Notes: generated by a model from the sequence alone, not told the origin. 64,000 bases of DNA from Poseidonibacter ostreae (GCF_009208055.1 NZ_WFKI01000003.1:1-64000), one strand, 5' to 3'. Shown: positions 1-8,684, numbered from the stretch's first letter. Translations and numbers: made by a program.

Positions 1-2
1 TT

Positions 3-779
3 ATTGCTATGGTTCCACCAGGAAGTAATCCTCATCATTATGAGCCAAAAACGTCTCAGATGAAGCATATTTCAAAGGCAGCTATATATTTTCCAATAGG
101 TTTTGGATTTGAAGAAACTTGGCTTCCTAAGTTTGCAAATCAAAATAAAAACATGAAATTTGTTGAAATGACAAAAGACATTGAACGAATTATGATGAAA
201 AGACATAAACATAAAGTGGATGACAAACATCATCACCATGATGAGCATCACACTAAACACGATAATCATCATGGTGATAAAAAAGAATCAAAATATAAAG
301 AAGACCCTCATACATGGACAAGTCCTAAAAATGTGAAAATTATGGCAAAAAATATTTATGATACTTTAGTTCAATTTGATAGTATAAATAAAGAGTATTA
401 TTTAAATAACTATAATAGTTTTGTAAAAGAGATAGAACAAACAGATGCAAGAATCAAAGATATCTTTTCAAATATGCCAAAGAACTCTAAATTCATGGTA
501 TTTCATCCAGCTTGGGGATACTTTGCAAAAGAGTATAATTTAGTACAATTTGCTATAGAAATCGAAGGAAAAGACCCAAAACCAAAAATTCTTCAAAAAA
601 TTATAGAAGAAGCTAGAGAAGAGAACATAAAAGCTATATTCACACAAGTTGAATTCTCTGAAAAAAGTGCTAAAGTAATAGCTGATGAGTTAAACATCAA
701 AGTTATTAAAGAAACACCATTGGCTAGTAATTGGTCTCTTAACTTAATTCATGTGGCAAGAACAATTGCAAATAACTAA
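3..779 (+). CDS. znuA: Zinc ABC transporter, substrate-binding protein (5' end outside window)
   Basis: Periplasmic zinc-binding protein that delivers Zn2+ to the ZnuBC permease. The reading frame is open from the first bases, so the signal peptide and N-terminal strands lie upstream of the window. Visible are the family motif VPPGSNPHHYEP with a metal-ligand His, a His/Asp-rich insert at about 215-300 typical of zinc (not manganese) members, the central helix, and the C-terminal metal-site region with FHPAWGYFAKEY and FTQVEFSEKSA. It is followed directly by the ATPase and permease genes with overlapping ends. A manganese-binding paralogue is less likely because of the His-rich loop. Confidence 0.93.
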   Translation: MAMVPPGSNPHHYEPKTSQMKHISKAAIYFPIGFGFEETWLPKFANQNKNMKFVEMTKDIERIMMKRHKHKVDDKHHHHDEHHTKHDNHHGDKKESKYKEDPHTWTSPKNVKIMAKNIYDTLVQFDSINKEYYLNNYNSFVKEIEQTDARIKDIFSNMPKNSKFMVFHPAWGYFAKEYNLVQFAIEIEGKDPKPKILQKIIEEAREENIKAIFTQVEFSEKSAKVIADELNIKVIKETPLASNWSLNLIHVARTIANN

Positions 780-1512
780 TCCAATCTCAATAAAAAAGCT
801 CTTTTTCAAATATGAAAAAGAGTTTGTATTAGAAGATATAAATTTAGAAGTTAAAGATAAAGATTTTTTGACAATTTTAGGTCCAAATGGTGGTGGAAAA
901 TCTACACTTTTAAAACTAATCTTAGGTATTAACCCTTTAAATCAAGGTGATATTAAAATCTTTGGAAATAAAATAGCTAGTGAAATTCCTTATATTGGTT
1001 ATGTGCCTCAAAATACAAATATAAATCTTAATTTTCCTATTAGCGTTATTGAAGTAGTTATGATGGGACAAAATGATATTAAGAAAAGATTTTTTGGTTA
1101 TAAAAAAGAAGAAAAGATAAAAGCTCTTGAAGTTTTAGAAAAAGTAAATATGAAAGAGTTTGCTAGTTCTAAAATCTCAAATCTCTCAGGAGGTCAAAGA
1201 CAAAGGGTCTTAATTGCACGTGCCTTGTTTTGTAATCCTAAGATTTTACTTTTAGATGAACCAACCTCAAATATTGATATAAGTGGGTGTGAACAGATTT
1301 ATCAAACACTTGAGAACCTAAATAAAGAAATTACTATTGTAGTAATTAGTCATGATATTTCTGTTGTTTTAAAGCATGCTACAAAAGCAGTTTATATAAA
1401 TAAAAGACTTACTTATCATGATTTATCAAAAATGAAAGATGATTTTAAAAATATGAGCCCCCATGTCTGTGAAATAGAACTTTTAGAAATGTTAGGAAAA
1501 TGTAAATGTTAG
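751..1512 (+). CDS. znuC: Zinc ABC transporter, ATP-binding protein
   Basis: Cytoplasmic ATPase that powers zinc import through ZnuB. Walker A is GPNGGGKST, the ABC signature is LSGGQRQR, Walker B is ILLLDEPTSNID and the H-loop is VISHD, in the normal order over about 250 residues. The C-terminal tail with HVCEIELLEML and two cysteines (KCKC) may bind metal. The frame overlaps the end of znuA. ATG at 751 is the longest start, but a TTG at 766 would give a shorter overlap, and neither has a clear ribosome site, so translational coupling to znuA is likely. Its stop overlaps the permease start. Confidence 0.95.
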   Translation: MWQEQLQITNPISIKKLFFKYEKEFVLEDINLEVKDKDFLTILGPNGGGKSTLLKLILGINPLNQGDIKIFGNKIASEIPYIGYVPQNTNINLNFPISVIEVVMMGQNDIKKRFFGYKKEEKIKALEVLEKVNMKEFASSKISNLSGGQRQRVLIARALFCNPKILLLDEPTSNIDISGCEQIYQTLENLNKEITIVVISHDISVVLKHATKAVYINKRLTYHDLSKMKDDFKNMSPHVCEIELLEMLGKCKC

Positions 1513-2330
1513 AAGCCTTATCATATAGTTTTATTCAAAACGCCATAATAGCTGGGGTTTTAGTTAGTGTTATAACAGGAATTATAGGCTCACTTATTGT
1601 TGTAAATAAGATGGTATTTCTTTCAGGAGGAATTGCACATAGTGCTTATGGAGGTCTTGGTTTATCTATTTACTTTGGTCTGCCTATGCTTTTATCTACT
1701 TCAGTTTTTTCTGTACTTGTTACTATTTTAATTGCTTTTCTAACTTATCAAAAAAGAGAAAACCTTGATACAATAATAGGTCTTACTTGGGCTATGGGTA
1801 TGTCTTTTGGTATTTTACTTGTTGATTTAACACCTGGATATAATTCTGACTTGATGAGTTATTTATTTGGTTCTATTTTAGCAGTTACAAATGATGATAT
1901 TTTATTTATGTCTGTTTTACTAGGATTTATTGTTTTAACTATGATATTCTTTTATCGAGATATACTTGCCGTTTCTTACGATAGTGAATATGCAAACCTA
2001 AGAGGTATAAAAACTAGATTTTTTTATACACTTATTCTTATTTTATCTGCACTTAGTATTGTAATTGCAATAAAAATTGTAGGCTTAATTCTTGTTATTG
2101 CCTTACTTACTATTCCAATTTATATAGCTCAAAAGTTTTGTAATACCCTATTTTCCATGATGATTATATCTAGTATTCTTTCAATCTTATTTACTATAGT
2201 AGGTCTTATTTTATCTTATAACTTTGACTTAAGTTCTGGGCCATCAATCATTTTAGCAAGTTCTATTTTTATGTTTATAGTAATATGTTTTGATTTTATA
2301 ATTAAAAAAATTAAGAAATCATCTTTATAG
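1506..2330 (+). CDS. znuB: Zinc ABC transporter, permease
   Basis: Inner-membrane channel subunit of the ABC-3 family that moves Zn2+ into the cytoplasm. The 274-residue product is almost wholly hydrophobic with about eight predicted membrane segments. It carries the conserved early motif FLSGGIAHSAYGGLGL and the later helix rich in IVGLILVIALLTIPI. It starts inside the last codons of znuC (7-base overlap), so the three genes form one operon. The end of the gene overlaps by a few bases the convergent methyltransferase gene on the other strand. Confidence 0.95.
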   Translation: MLEALSYSFIQNAIIAGVLVSVITGIIGSLIVVNKMVFLSGGIAHSAYGGLGLSIYFGLPMLLSTSVFSVLVTILIAFLTYQKRENLDTIIGLTWAMGMSFGILLVDLTPGYNSDLMSYLFGSILAVTNDDILFMSVLLGFIVLTMIFFYRDILAVSYDSEYANLRGIKTRFFYTLILILSALSIVIAIKIVGLILVIALLTIPIYIAQKFCNTLFSMMIISSILSILFTIVGLILSYNFDLSSGPSIILASSIFMFIVICFDFIIKKIKKSSL

Positions 2331-2924
2331 TTTTTGCATTACAACTCTAATAACACAAGCATCTCCTTGATGACCTCTTCCCTCATCAAGGATTACTTCT
2401 TGTTCACTTATTTCTTTATCACAATATAAAAAGTTTTTCTTAAAATCATCTACAGTATAAAGTAAATCTTCATCTTTTGGCCCACCACTATTAAAGTTAA
2501 GTTGTTTTGTTGAAAAAAACTCTCCTATAAAGTAAGCATCTTGATTTAAAGATTCTTCAATTTTTTCAAACAATTTCACTCTTTCATCTTTATACATATG
2601 TAAATAGGAAGCTACTATTACATCATATTTTTTATCACTTTCCCAATGATTTAAATCTAAGCATAAAGTTTTAATATCTAAATTCTCTTCTTTTGCTCTT
2701 TGTTCAAGTTTTGCTAAGCCAATATCTGATGCATCAAGAGCAGTAACTTTAAAACCTCTTTTTGCAAAAAAGATAGCATTTCTTCCTTCACCCTCTCCTA
2801 AACATAAAAGTTTTGATTCTCTTTTTAAAAGTTTGATTTTTGAAGCTAAAAAAGTATTTGGTTTTAATCCATATAAAAAACCATCTCTTGAAAATTTGCT
2901 ATTCCAAAATTCTTGTTGACTCAT
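2325..2924 (-). CDS. Class I SAM-dependent methyltransferase (TehB-like)
   Basis: Cytoplasmic methyltransferase of unknown substrate. The 199-residue protein begins with an FWNSKF motif seen in TehB/thiopurine-type small methyltransferases. SAM-binding motif I is LCLGEGEGRNAIF (about residue 40), followed by the acidic motif II (VTALDAS) and motif IV (YDVIVASYLHMY). It could act on a small toxic compound such as tellurite or a thiol, but the sequence does not decide this. It lies 3 bases downstream of the lipoprotein gene on the same strand, so the two are probably co-transcribed, and it converges with the zinc operon. Confidence 0.85.
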   Translation of the reverse strand: MSQQEFWNSKFSRDGFLYGLKPNTFLASKIKLLKRESKLLCLGEGEGRNAIFFAKRGFKVTALDASDIGLAKLEQRAKEENLDIKTLCLDLNHWESDKKYDVIVASYLHMYKDERVKLFEKIEESLNQDAYFIGEFFSTKQLNFNSGGPKDEDLLYTVDDFKKNFLYCDKEISEQEVILDEGRGHQGDACVIRVVMQKL

Positions 2925-2927
2925 ATT

Positions 2928-3641
2928 TTATTCCTTTATAGAACTACAATCTGTAGTAATTCTATCTATTAATGTAATATACCAATTATCATCAATTTTT
3001 GTAATATAAAAAGATAGCTCAGGTGTTAGAACAACTTTATAACTTGTTTTTTCAATTAAAGCTGCTTTTTGAAAATCTTTTGTTTTATATTTATCTTTTT
3101 GATAGTTATTAGTTTCTTTCATCATTTCTGAAAGGAAAGTATCTATTTTATTAGACAGATACAAACCATCTTCACTCCATCCATAAAAAGCATCATCATT
3201 AGGACTACAATTAAACTTGATATTTTTTTCTATAATTTTAAGTTTTGAAGAACTAGGATTTACTCTTGAAATAATATGTGAGATTTCTTCACTCTCTTCT
3301 TCTACAATATTATAAATCATTTTTTGTTCTAAAAAGACTTTTACACCATCTATTTTAAGTAAATTATAAAAGCCAAATTCAGGATGTATATATTTACTAT
3401 TTAAACTTCCTAAATCTTTTTTTGACATAGTGTTTAGTATATTATGAATTCTATTTTTTAACTGCTCAGAAACAGCTGGTCGTTTATATATTATCTCTTT
3501 AATTTCTACAGTTTTTACACCAAAGTTATCTATAATATTTCCATTATTATCAATTGTATTTACTTGATTAACAGCACAACCTGCAAGAAATGTTATTAAT
3601 GATATTGATGTAGCTAGTTTTACTATATTTTTATAATTCAT
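2928..3641 (-). CDS. Lipoprotein of unknown function
   Basis: Exported lipoprotein, 237 residues. I start it at the ATG at 3641, not the longer frame from 3683, because the protein then opens with a normal signal peptide (MNYKNIVKLATSISLITF) and a lipobox LAGC. An AAAGG stretch precedes this ATG, while the longer start has no ribosome site. The remainder has no family I recognise: a first half with INTMSKK-like helical residues and a predicted mixed alpha/beta C-terminal half ending in a short, basic-to-acidic region. It is likely anchored in the inner or outer membrane facing the periplasm. Confidence 0.75.
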   Translation of the reverse strand: MNYKNIVKLATSISLITFLAGCAVNQVNTIDNNGNIIDNFGVKTVEIKEIIYKRPAVSEQLKNRIHNILNTMSKKDLGSLNSKYIHPEFGFYNLLKIDGVKVFLEQKMIYNIVEEESEEISHIISRVNPSSSKLKIIEKNIKFNCSPNDDAFYGWSEDGLYLSNKIDTFLSEMMKETNNYQKDKYKTKDFQKAALIEKTSYKVVLTPELSFYITKIDDNWYITLIDRITTDCSSIKE

Positions 3642-3794
3642 ATTAAATTGTGTACCTTTAAAAAATTTTCGACAATATACCATAATTAGGAACTATTTTT
3701 TATAAAAAATAAGCAAAAATTCTATTATCGGCATTTTTTAATTATATCTTAGATAAAATATTAATTAAAAATTTAATCATTAGGAATTTATACA

Positions 3795-4715
3795 ATGACT
3801 GAAGCAAAATATATTTGGATGGATGGAGAACTTGTAAATTGGCACGATGCTAAAGTTCACGTTTTATCACACACATTACATTATGGAAATGGTGCCATTG
3901 AAGGTACAAAAGCATATAAAACTCATGATGGTAGATGTGCAATTTTTAAACTACAAGAGCATACAAAAAGACTTATAAATTCAGCAAAAATGACATTAAT
4001 TGATGTACCATTTACTGAAGATGAATTAAATAAAGCTCAAGTTAAATTATTACAAGAAAATGAATTATTTGAAGGTGCTTATATTAGACCTTTAGTATAT
4101 TTAGGTTACGGAGTTATGGGACTTTACCATAAGGAAGCACCTGTAAAAGTTTCTATTTCTGCATGGGAATGGGGAGCTTATTTAGGTGAAGAGGGAATGA
4201 AAAAAGGTGTAAGAGTTAAAATTGCATCAATGACTAGAAACTCAAATACTTCTGGAATGGGAAAAGCAAAAGCAGTTGCAAATTACTTAAACTCTCAAAT
4301 GGCTAAAGGTGAAGCAGTTGAATGTGGATATGATGAAGCATTATTAAGAGATGACCAAGGTTACATTGCTGAGGCATCAGGTGCTTGTTTCTTTATTGTT
4401 AGAGATGGCGTAATTATTACTCCTCCTAATGACAACTCTTTAGAATCAATTACTCAAAAAACAGTTATTGACCTTGCTGAAGACTTAGGATATACAGTAG
4501 TTAGAAGAAGACTTACAAGGGAAGAAGTTTATATTGCTGATGAAGCTTTCTTTACAGGAACTGCTGTTGAAGTAACGCCTATTAGAGATATTGATGCAAG
4601 AATAATTGGAAAAGGTGAAAGAGGTCCAATTACTGAAGCTTTACAAACTGCATACTTTGACGTAGTTGCAGGTAAAAATGAAAAATATATAAACGATTTA
4701 ACATACATTAACTAA
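3795..4715 (+). CDS. ilvE: Branched-chain amino acid aminotransferase
   Basis: PLP enzyme that interconverts leucine, isoleucine and valine with their 2-oxo acids, using glutamate. The 306-residue length and fold-type IV motifs match the family: HYGNGAIEGTKAY near residue 30, the PLP lysine in GKAKAVANYLNS (about residue 160), the EASGACFF loop and the C-terminal EVYIADEAFFTGTAVEV motif. It is preceded by an AGGAATT ribosome site. It is followed after about 50 bases by the SPFH gene, an arrangement also known in Campylobacter. Confidence 0.96.
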   Translation: MTEAKYIWMDGELVNWHDAKVHVLSHTLHYGNGAIEGTKAYKTHDGRCAIFKLQEHTKRLINSAKMTLIDVPFTEDELNKAQVKLLQENELFEGAYIRPLVYLGYGVMGLYHKEAPVKVSISAWEWGAYLGEEGMKKGVRVKIASMTRNSNTSGMGKAKAVANYLNSQMAKGEAVECGYDEALLRDDQGYIAEASGACFFIVRDGVIITPPNDNSLESITQKTVIDLAEDLGYTVVRRRLTREEVYIADEAFFTGTAVEVTPIRDIDARIIGKGERGPITEALQTAYFDVVAGKNEKYINDLTYIN

Positions 4716-4767
4716 TCAATAGTAAGATTAGGTCACAAATAATATATAAAAAAATTTAAGGACAATT

Positions 4768-5856
4768 ATGCCAATAGATAACGATTATTTTAAAAAGAAA
4801 CAACAACAAAATGGTGGTGGAAACTCATCAAATAATAATGGAGGTGGTGGAAACTATCAACCACCTTTTGAGCCACCTGAATTTTTCAAAAACTTAGGGA
4901 AAAAAGCAGGACTAATATATGCAATTATTGCAGTAGTTGTTGCATTATTTTTATTCAAGCCATTTGTAATTGTAGAATCAGGTCAAGTAGGTATTAAAAG
5001 TACTACTGGTAAATACGAAGAGACTCCATTAAGACCAGGAATTCATTTATACATTCCAGGTTTCCAAAAAGTTGTATTAATTGATACAAAAGTTAGACTT
5101 ATGAATTATGCTTCAGTTGAAACAACTGGAAGTTTTGATCAAAGTATTAGATTAAATCCTGCAATTAATATTCTTGATGCAAGAGGTTTACCTGTTTCAA
5201 TTGAATTAACTGTTCAGTATAGACTTACAGCTGAAGGAGCACCTACTACTATTGCTAACTGGGGATTCTCTTGGGAAGACAAGATTATTAATCCAGTTGT
5301 AAGAGATATTGTAAGAAATGTTGTTGGTGTTTATACAGCTGAAGAATTACCTACAAAAAGAAATGAAATCGCTGTTAAAATTGAAAATGGTGTTAGAGCA
5401 AATATAGATGGCTTACCTGGTAAACCAGTTGCTTTATTATCTGTTCAATTAAGAGAAATTGTTTTACCTACAAAGATTAAAGAGCAAATTGAAAGAGTTC
5501 AAATTGCAAATCAAGAATCTGAAAGAGTAAAATATGAAGTTTTAAGAACTAAGCAAGAAGCTGAAAAAAGAGCTGCGAAAGCTACTGGGGATGCAGAAGC
5601 AAATAGAATTGAAGCACAAGGTCGTGCAGATGCTGTAACTATTGAAGCAAAAGCACAAGCTTTAGCAAATAAATCAATTGCAGAATCTTTAACTCCAAAA
5701 CTTCTTCAAATGCAACAAATTGAAGTTCAAGGGAAATTCAATGAAGCACTTAAAACAAATAAAGATGCAAAAATCTTCTTAACACCTGGTGGTTCAACTC
5801 CAAATATTTGGGTTGATACTAAAAGTAAATCAAGAGATGCGGCTATTAGCCAATAA
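4768..5856 (+). CDS. SPFH/prohibitin-family membrane protein (HflK-like)
   Basis: Membrane-anchored scaffold protein of the band-7/prohibitin family, which in other bacteria organises membrane microdomains or modulates FtsH protease. The 362-residue protein has a Gly/Asn/Gln-rich cytoplasmic tail (residues 1-35), one membrane helix (about 48-66), an SPFH domain (about 70-245, with ESGQVGIKSTTGKYEETPLRPG) and a long alanine/glutamate-rich coiled coil (about 245-320). The start has an AAGGACA ribosome site. It is followed by a strong hairpin terminator at 5861. Confidence 0.9.
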   Translation: MPIDNDYFKKKQQQNGGGNSSNNNGGGGNYQPPFEPPEFFKNLGKKAGLIYAIIAVVVALFLFKPFVIVESGQVGIKSTTGKYEETPLRPGIHLYIPGFQKVVLIDTKVRLMNYASVETTGSFDQSIRLNPAINILDARGLPVSIELTVQYRLTAEGAPTTIANWGFSWEDKIINPVVRDIVRNVVGVYTAEELPTKRNEIAVKIENGVRANIDGLPGKPVALLSVQLREIVLPTKIKEQIERVQIANQESERVKYEVLRTKQEAEKRAAKATGDAEANRIEAQGRADAVTIEAKAQALANKSIAESLTPKLLQMQQIEVQGKFNEALKTNKDAKIFLTPGGSTPNIWVDTKSKSRDAAISQ

Positions 5857-5860
5857 TCTT

Positions 5861-5888
5861 AAAGAGTAGAATCTTTCTACTCTTTTTT
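5861..5888 (+). terminator. Rho-independent terminator after the SPFH gene
   Basis: Perfect 11-bp stem (AAAGAGTAGAA / TTCTACTCTTT) with a 3-base loop, running into a T-run. It should end the ilvE-SPFH transcript, and its T-run lies only a few bases before the ATG of the next small gene. Confidence 0.85.
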
Positions 5889-5893
5889 CTATT

Positions 5894-6160
5894 ATGAAAA
5901 AAATCACATTATTAATATTAATCAAACTATTTTTATTTACAAGTTTTGTAAATTCTAAGTCTTTAGAAACTCCTATAATAAACCTAAACCCTGAGATTAT
6001 TGAAGAAAAATATACACTTACAGATAAGTATGAAGAACCCCTTGCGCTTCCTGATGAAAATGTAAAAAAAGAAGATTCATCATTAAATTTAGATGCTAAT
6101 GTAAATAAAGAAAAAAGAGAAATAGATAGTTTAAAAATTGACATAGGTAAAAAATTTTAA
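5894..6160 (+). CDS. Small exported protein of unknown function
   Basis: Predicted 88-residue exported protein: a basic N-terminus and hydrophobic segment (MKKITLLILIKLFLFTSFV) form a signal peptide, with probable cleavage near residue 20. The mature part is acidic, rich in Glu, Lys and Asn, and probably unstructured. No known family is recognised. The ATG lies 8 bases after the terminator hairpin of the previous gene and has no visible ribosome site, so expression may depend on read-through. The gene ends 9 bases before hisIE, which has its own AAGGATC site. Confidence 0.6.
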   Translation: MKKITLLILIKLFLFTSFVNSKSLETPIINLNPEIIEEKYTLTDKYEEPLALPDENVKKEDSSLNLDANVNKEKREIDSLKIDIGKKF

Positions 6161-6169
6161 GGATCTAAA

Positions 6170-6853
6170 ATGAATCAAATAGAGAGTATTGACTGGGAAA
6201 AAATTGATGGATTAATTCCTGTAGTAACACAAGAAGCTACTACAAATGAAGTACTTATGTTAGCTTTTATGGATAGAGAAGCTTTAACTTTAACACTTGA
6301 ATCAAATATCGCACATTACTTTAGTAGAAGTAAACAACGAATTTGGAAAAAAGGTGAAAGTTCTGGTCATATACAAGAAGTTGTAGATATTATGATTGAT
6401 TGTGATAATGACACTATTTTATTAAAAGTAAATCAAACTGGTGTTGCTTGTCATACTGGAAGAAAATCATGTTTCTTTACAAGTATGAAAACGAATGAAG
6501 AAGTATTACCTGTTGAAGTTGATACAACAAGTGCTTATGGTGTTATTGATACTTTATACCATACAATTCAAGAAAAGAAAAATGATGATCCTAAAAAATC
6601 ATATACAGCAAAACTTCTTCAAGGTGAAGAGAACTCTATGCTTAAAAAGATTGTTGAAGAATCAGGAGAATTTACTTTTGCTATAAAAGATAATGATAGT
6701 GAAGAAATTATCTATGAAGCTGCTGATATTACTTATCATGTTTTAGTTGCACTTGCTTCTAAAAATATAAGTCCAGATAGGGTAAAACAAGAATTAGCAA
6801 GAAGATTCGGAATGTCAGGAATTGAAGAAAAAAACTCAAGAACTGATAAATAG
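6170..6853 (+). CDS. hisIE: Bifunctional phosphoribosyl-AMP cyclohydrolase / phosphoribosyl-ATP pyrophosphatase
   Basis: Carries out steps 2 and 3 of histidine synthesis in one 227-residue polypeptide. The N-terminal cyclohydrolase domain (about 1-110) has the metal/catalytic motifs DCDNDTILL and CHTGRKSCFF. The C-terminal pyrophosphatase domain (about 120-227) has the acidic MazG-like motifs EESGEF and YEAADITYHV. A good AAGGATC ribosome site precedes the ATG. The gene stands alone here, apart from other his genes, and is followed by a bidirectional terminator. Confidence 0.96.
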   Translation: MNQIESIDWEKIDGLIPVVTQEATTNEVLMLAFMDREALTLTLESNIAHYFSRSKQRIWKKGESSGHIQEVVDIMIDCDNDTILLKVNQTGVACHTGRKSCFFTSMKTNEEVLPVEVDTTSAYGVIDTLYHTIQEKKNDDPKKSYTAKLLQGEENSMLKKIVEESGEFTFAIKDNDSEEIIYEAADITYHVLVALASKNISPDRVKQELARRFGMSGIEEKNSRTDK

Positions 6854-6874
6854 TTTATATTTTACTAAAAACTA

Positions 6875-6912
6875 AAAAAGGGAAGATATTTATTATCTTC
6901 CCTTTTTTTTAA
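6875..6912. terminator. Bidirectional Rho-independent terminator
   Basis: Nine-bp stem GGGAAGATA / TATCTTCCC with a 5-base loop, flanked by an A-run on the left and a T-run on the right. It can therefore stop hisIE (plus) and the small repeat-protein gene (minus). Confidence 0.9.
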
Positions 6913-6931
6913 TCTTTAATCTTCTAAGTGA

Positions 6932-7288
6932 TTAACAAGAAGTTTGAACTCTAGTATCTACATTTTCTTCTGGATAAAAAGCAGTTAAAGTACAATGTTC
7001 AATTGAACTTTTTGCAAGTGTTTGAAAAACTTCACCTTTGTTATCACTAAAGCTTGCTAAATAATCTGGTGTATCATTGTTTTCAAGTGGATAAAAAGAT
7101 GCAAATGTATTATCTTGTGTTGATGCTTTTGATAATGTTTGATAAGCTTCTACTTTGCTATTATCTAATAAATAAGATGGAGTATCGTTATTCTCAAGAG
7201 GGTAAAAACTTGCGAAATTATCATTTGCACTTAATGCACTACCTACTACTAAACTTAATCCTATAATTGTTGTTGTTAATTTTTTCAT
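6932..7288 (-). CDS. Small exported protein with FASFYPLENNDTP repeats
   Basis: A 118-residue exported protein of unknown function. A clear Sec signal peptide (MKKLTTTIIGLSLVVGSALSA) is followed by two and a half tandem repeats of about 37 residues. Each opens with FASFYPLENNDTP (third copy changed to LTAFYPEENVDT) and the first two end with a QTLSKAS/QTLAKSS helix. Only the last partial repeat has cysteines (EHC and the C-terminal TSC), which could form a disulphide. AAGGAT precedes the ATG, and a TATAAT box lies further upstream at about 7335. It is a monocistronic unit between two terminators. No known family recognised. Confidence 0.8.
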   Translation of the reverse strand: MKKLTTTIIGLSLVVGSALSANDNFASFYPLENNDTPSYLLDNSKVEAYQTLSKASTQDNTFASFYPLENNDTPDYLASFSDNKGEVFQTLAKSSIEHCTLTAFYPEENVDTRVQTSC

Positions 7289-7334
7289 TTTTAAAATCCT
7301 TAATTTTATATTGTTTTATATTTTGTAGTTGAAT

Positions 7335-7340
7335 TATAGG
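7335..7340 (-). promoter_or_regulatory. Probable -10 box of the small repeat-protein gene
   Basis: On the minus strand CCTATAATTC sits about 45 bases upstream of the ATG at 7288. The adjacent stretch at about 7358-7385 holds the short inverted repeat GTAAA/TTTAC, a possible regulator site. Confidence 0.5.
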
Positions 7341-7413
7341 ATTTCTTTGTGAAGCTTACGTAAAGGGTTCGTTTACTCTTTGTGTAGTGAGTCTTTATCA
7401 TGAATTTTAAGCA

Positions 7414-7450
7414 TTAAAAAAGGGGAGATACTAAATATCTCCCCTCTTTT
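7414..7450 (-). terminator. Rho-independent terminator of mrp
   Basis: Ten-bp stem AGGGGAGATA / TATCTCCCCT with a 5-base loop. The A-run at 7416-7420 gives the T-run on the minus strand, so it ends the mrp transcript. Confidence 0.85.
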
Positions 7451-7484
7451 ATGATTTATATATTTTGCTATAAACTATAGCCTA

Positions 7485-8684
7485 TTAATTACAACCACAT
7501 CCACCTTGTTTAGGTGCTGCGTCTTTAGGAGTTGAAGAACAACATCCAGAACTTGCCTCAGCTTTTGGAGCTGCTGCTGTAGTTGAACAAGCACTTACTC
7601 CAGGAGGAGTTGTTGGTTGAATATCTTCATTAGTTCTGTCATCATCAATAGCATCTACAAAAGCAATAACTTTAGCTGCTGCTTCCATATATCTTTTTGC
7701 AGAAACACTTTCAGGTGCAAAATATACGATTGGCTTACCAGCATCTCCACCTTCTCTAATAGCAGGTTCAATTGGTAAAGAACCTAATACTTGAGTATTA
7801 TATTGATCAGCTAATGCATCACATGTACCCATTCCAAAAATATCTGACTCAGTATTACATGATGGACAAATAAATCCACTCATATTTTCAACTACACCAG
7901 CTACTGGAATATGTAATTTTTCAAACATATCTAATGATCTTCTAGAATCATCTAAAGCAACATGTTGAGGAGTTGTAACATTGATTCCTGCTGCAACAGG
8001 TACACTTTGTGCTAATGTTAATTGAGCATCACCAGTTCCTGGAGGCATATCAATAAATAAGATATCTAAGTTTTCCCATAAAATATCTCTTAATAATTGT
8101 TGAATAGCTTTCATAATCATAGAACCTCTCCAGATTACAGCTTGACCTTCTTCCATTAATACACCCATTGACATTACATCAACACCGTATGCATTTAATG
8201 GCTTAGCTTTATCACCAATTACTTCAACTTCTTTACCATTTAAACCCATCATTCGAGGGATATTTGGACCATAAATATCAGCATCTAAGATACCAACTTT
8301 TTTACCTTGCATTGCAGCTGCTACTGCTAAGTTAACAGTAGTAGTTGATTTACCAACTCCACCTTTTCCACTACTTACCATTACAATTTTCTTAATTTGT
8401 GGAGCAATATTTGTTCCACTTACAGTATTACTACTTTGTTTTGGAGCTTGAGGCTTATTGAAATTTAATGTTGCATTCATTCCAATAGCACTTAAACATG
8501 CTGTAACTTCTTTAGTTAATTGTGTTTCAACATCTGCTGCTGTTGATGTAATATCAAGAGTAACTAAACAGTTTGAACCCTCAACCTTTACATCTTTTAC
8601 AAAACCAAACTCTACGATAGATTTTGCGAAACCAGGATATTTTACTTTCTCTAGTTCTTTTTTAATATCTTCGATATTTGCCAT
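7485..8684 (-). CDS. mrp: Mrp/ApbC-family Fe-S cluster carrier ATPase with Cys-rich tail
   Basis: Cytoplasmic P-loop ATPase that binds and passes on Fe-S clusters. Order of parts: a DUF59/MIP18-like domain (residues about 1-85), a linker, then the deviant Walker A SSGKGGVGKST (about 105), switch motif DMPPGTGD, and the bridging-cluster CPSC motif (about residue 275). The protein is 399 residues long, and its last ~35 residues form an Ala/Pro/Ser-rich extension with six cysteines, including CC and CGC pairs. I do not know this extension as standard in the family. Standard minus-strand ribosome site AAGGAAATTT precedes the ATG. Confidence 0.95.
   Translation of the reverse strand: MANIEDIKKELEKVKYPGFAKSIVEFGFVKDVKVEGSNCLVTLDITSTAADVETQLTKEVTACLSAIGMNATLNFNKPQAPKQSSNTVSGTNIAPQIKKIVMVSSGKGGVGKSTTTVNLAVAAAMQGKKVGILDADIYGPNIPRMMGLNGKEVEVIGDKAKPLNAYGVDVMSMGVLMEEGQAVIWRGSMIMKAIQQLLRDILWENLDILFIDMPPGTGDAQLTLAQSVPVAAGINVTTPQHVALDDSRRSLDMFEKLHIPVAGVVENMSGFICPSCNTESDIFGMGTCDALADQYNTQVLGSLPIEPAIREGGDAGKPIVYFAPESVSAKRYMEAAAKVIAFVDAIDDDRTNEDIQPTTPPGVSACSTTAAAPKAEASSGCCSSTPKDAAPKQGGCGCN

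Noticed and set aside
3642..3683. Longer start for the 2928-3641 lipoprotein
   Set aside because: It adds 14 residues before the signal peptide and has no ribosome site.
6932..7288. CRISPR-like repeats in the small repeat-protein gene
   Set aside because: The repetition is in the encoded protein (about 110-base units, imperfect), with no spacer pattern and an intact reading frame.
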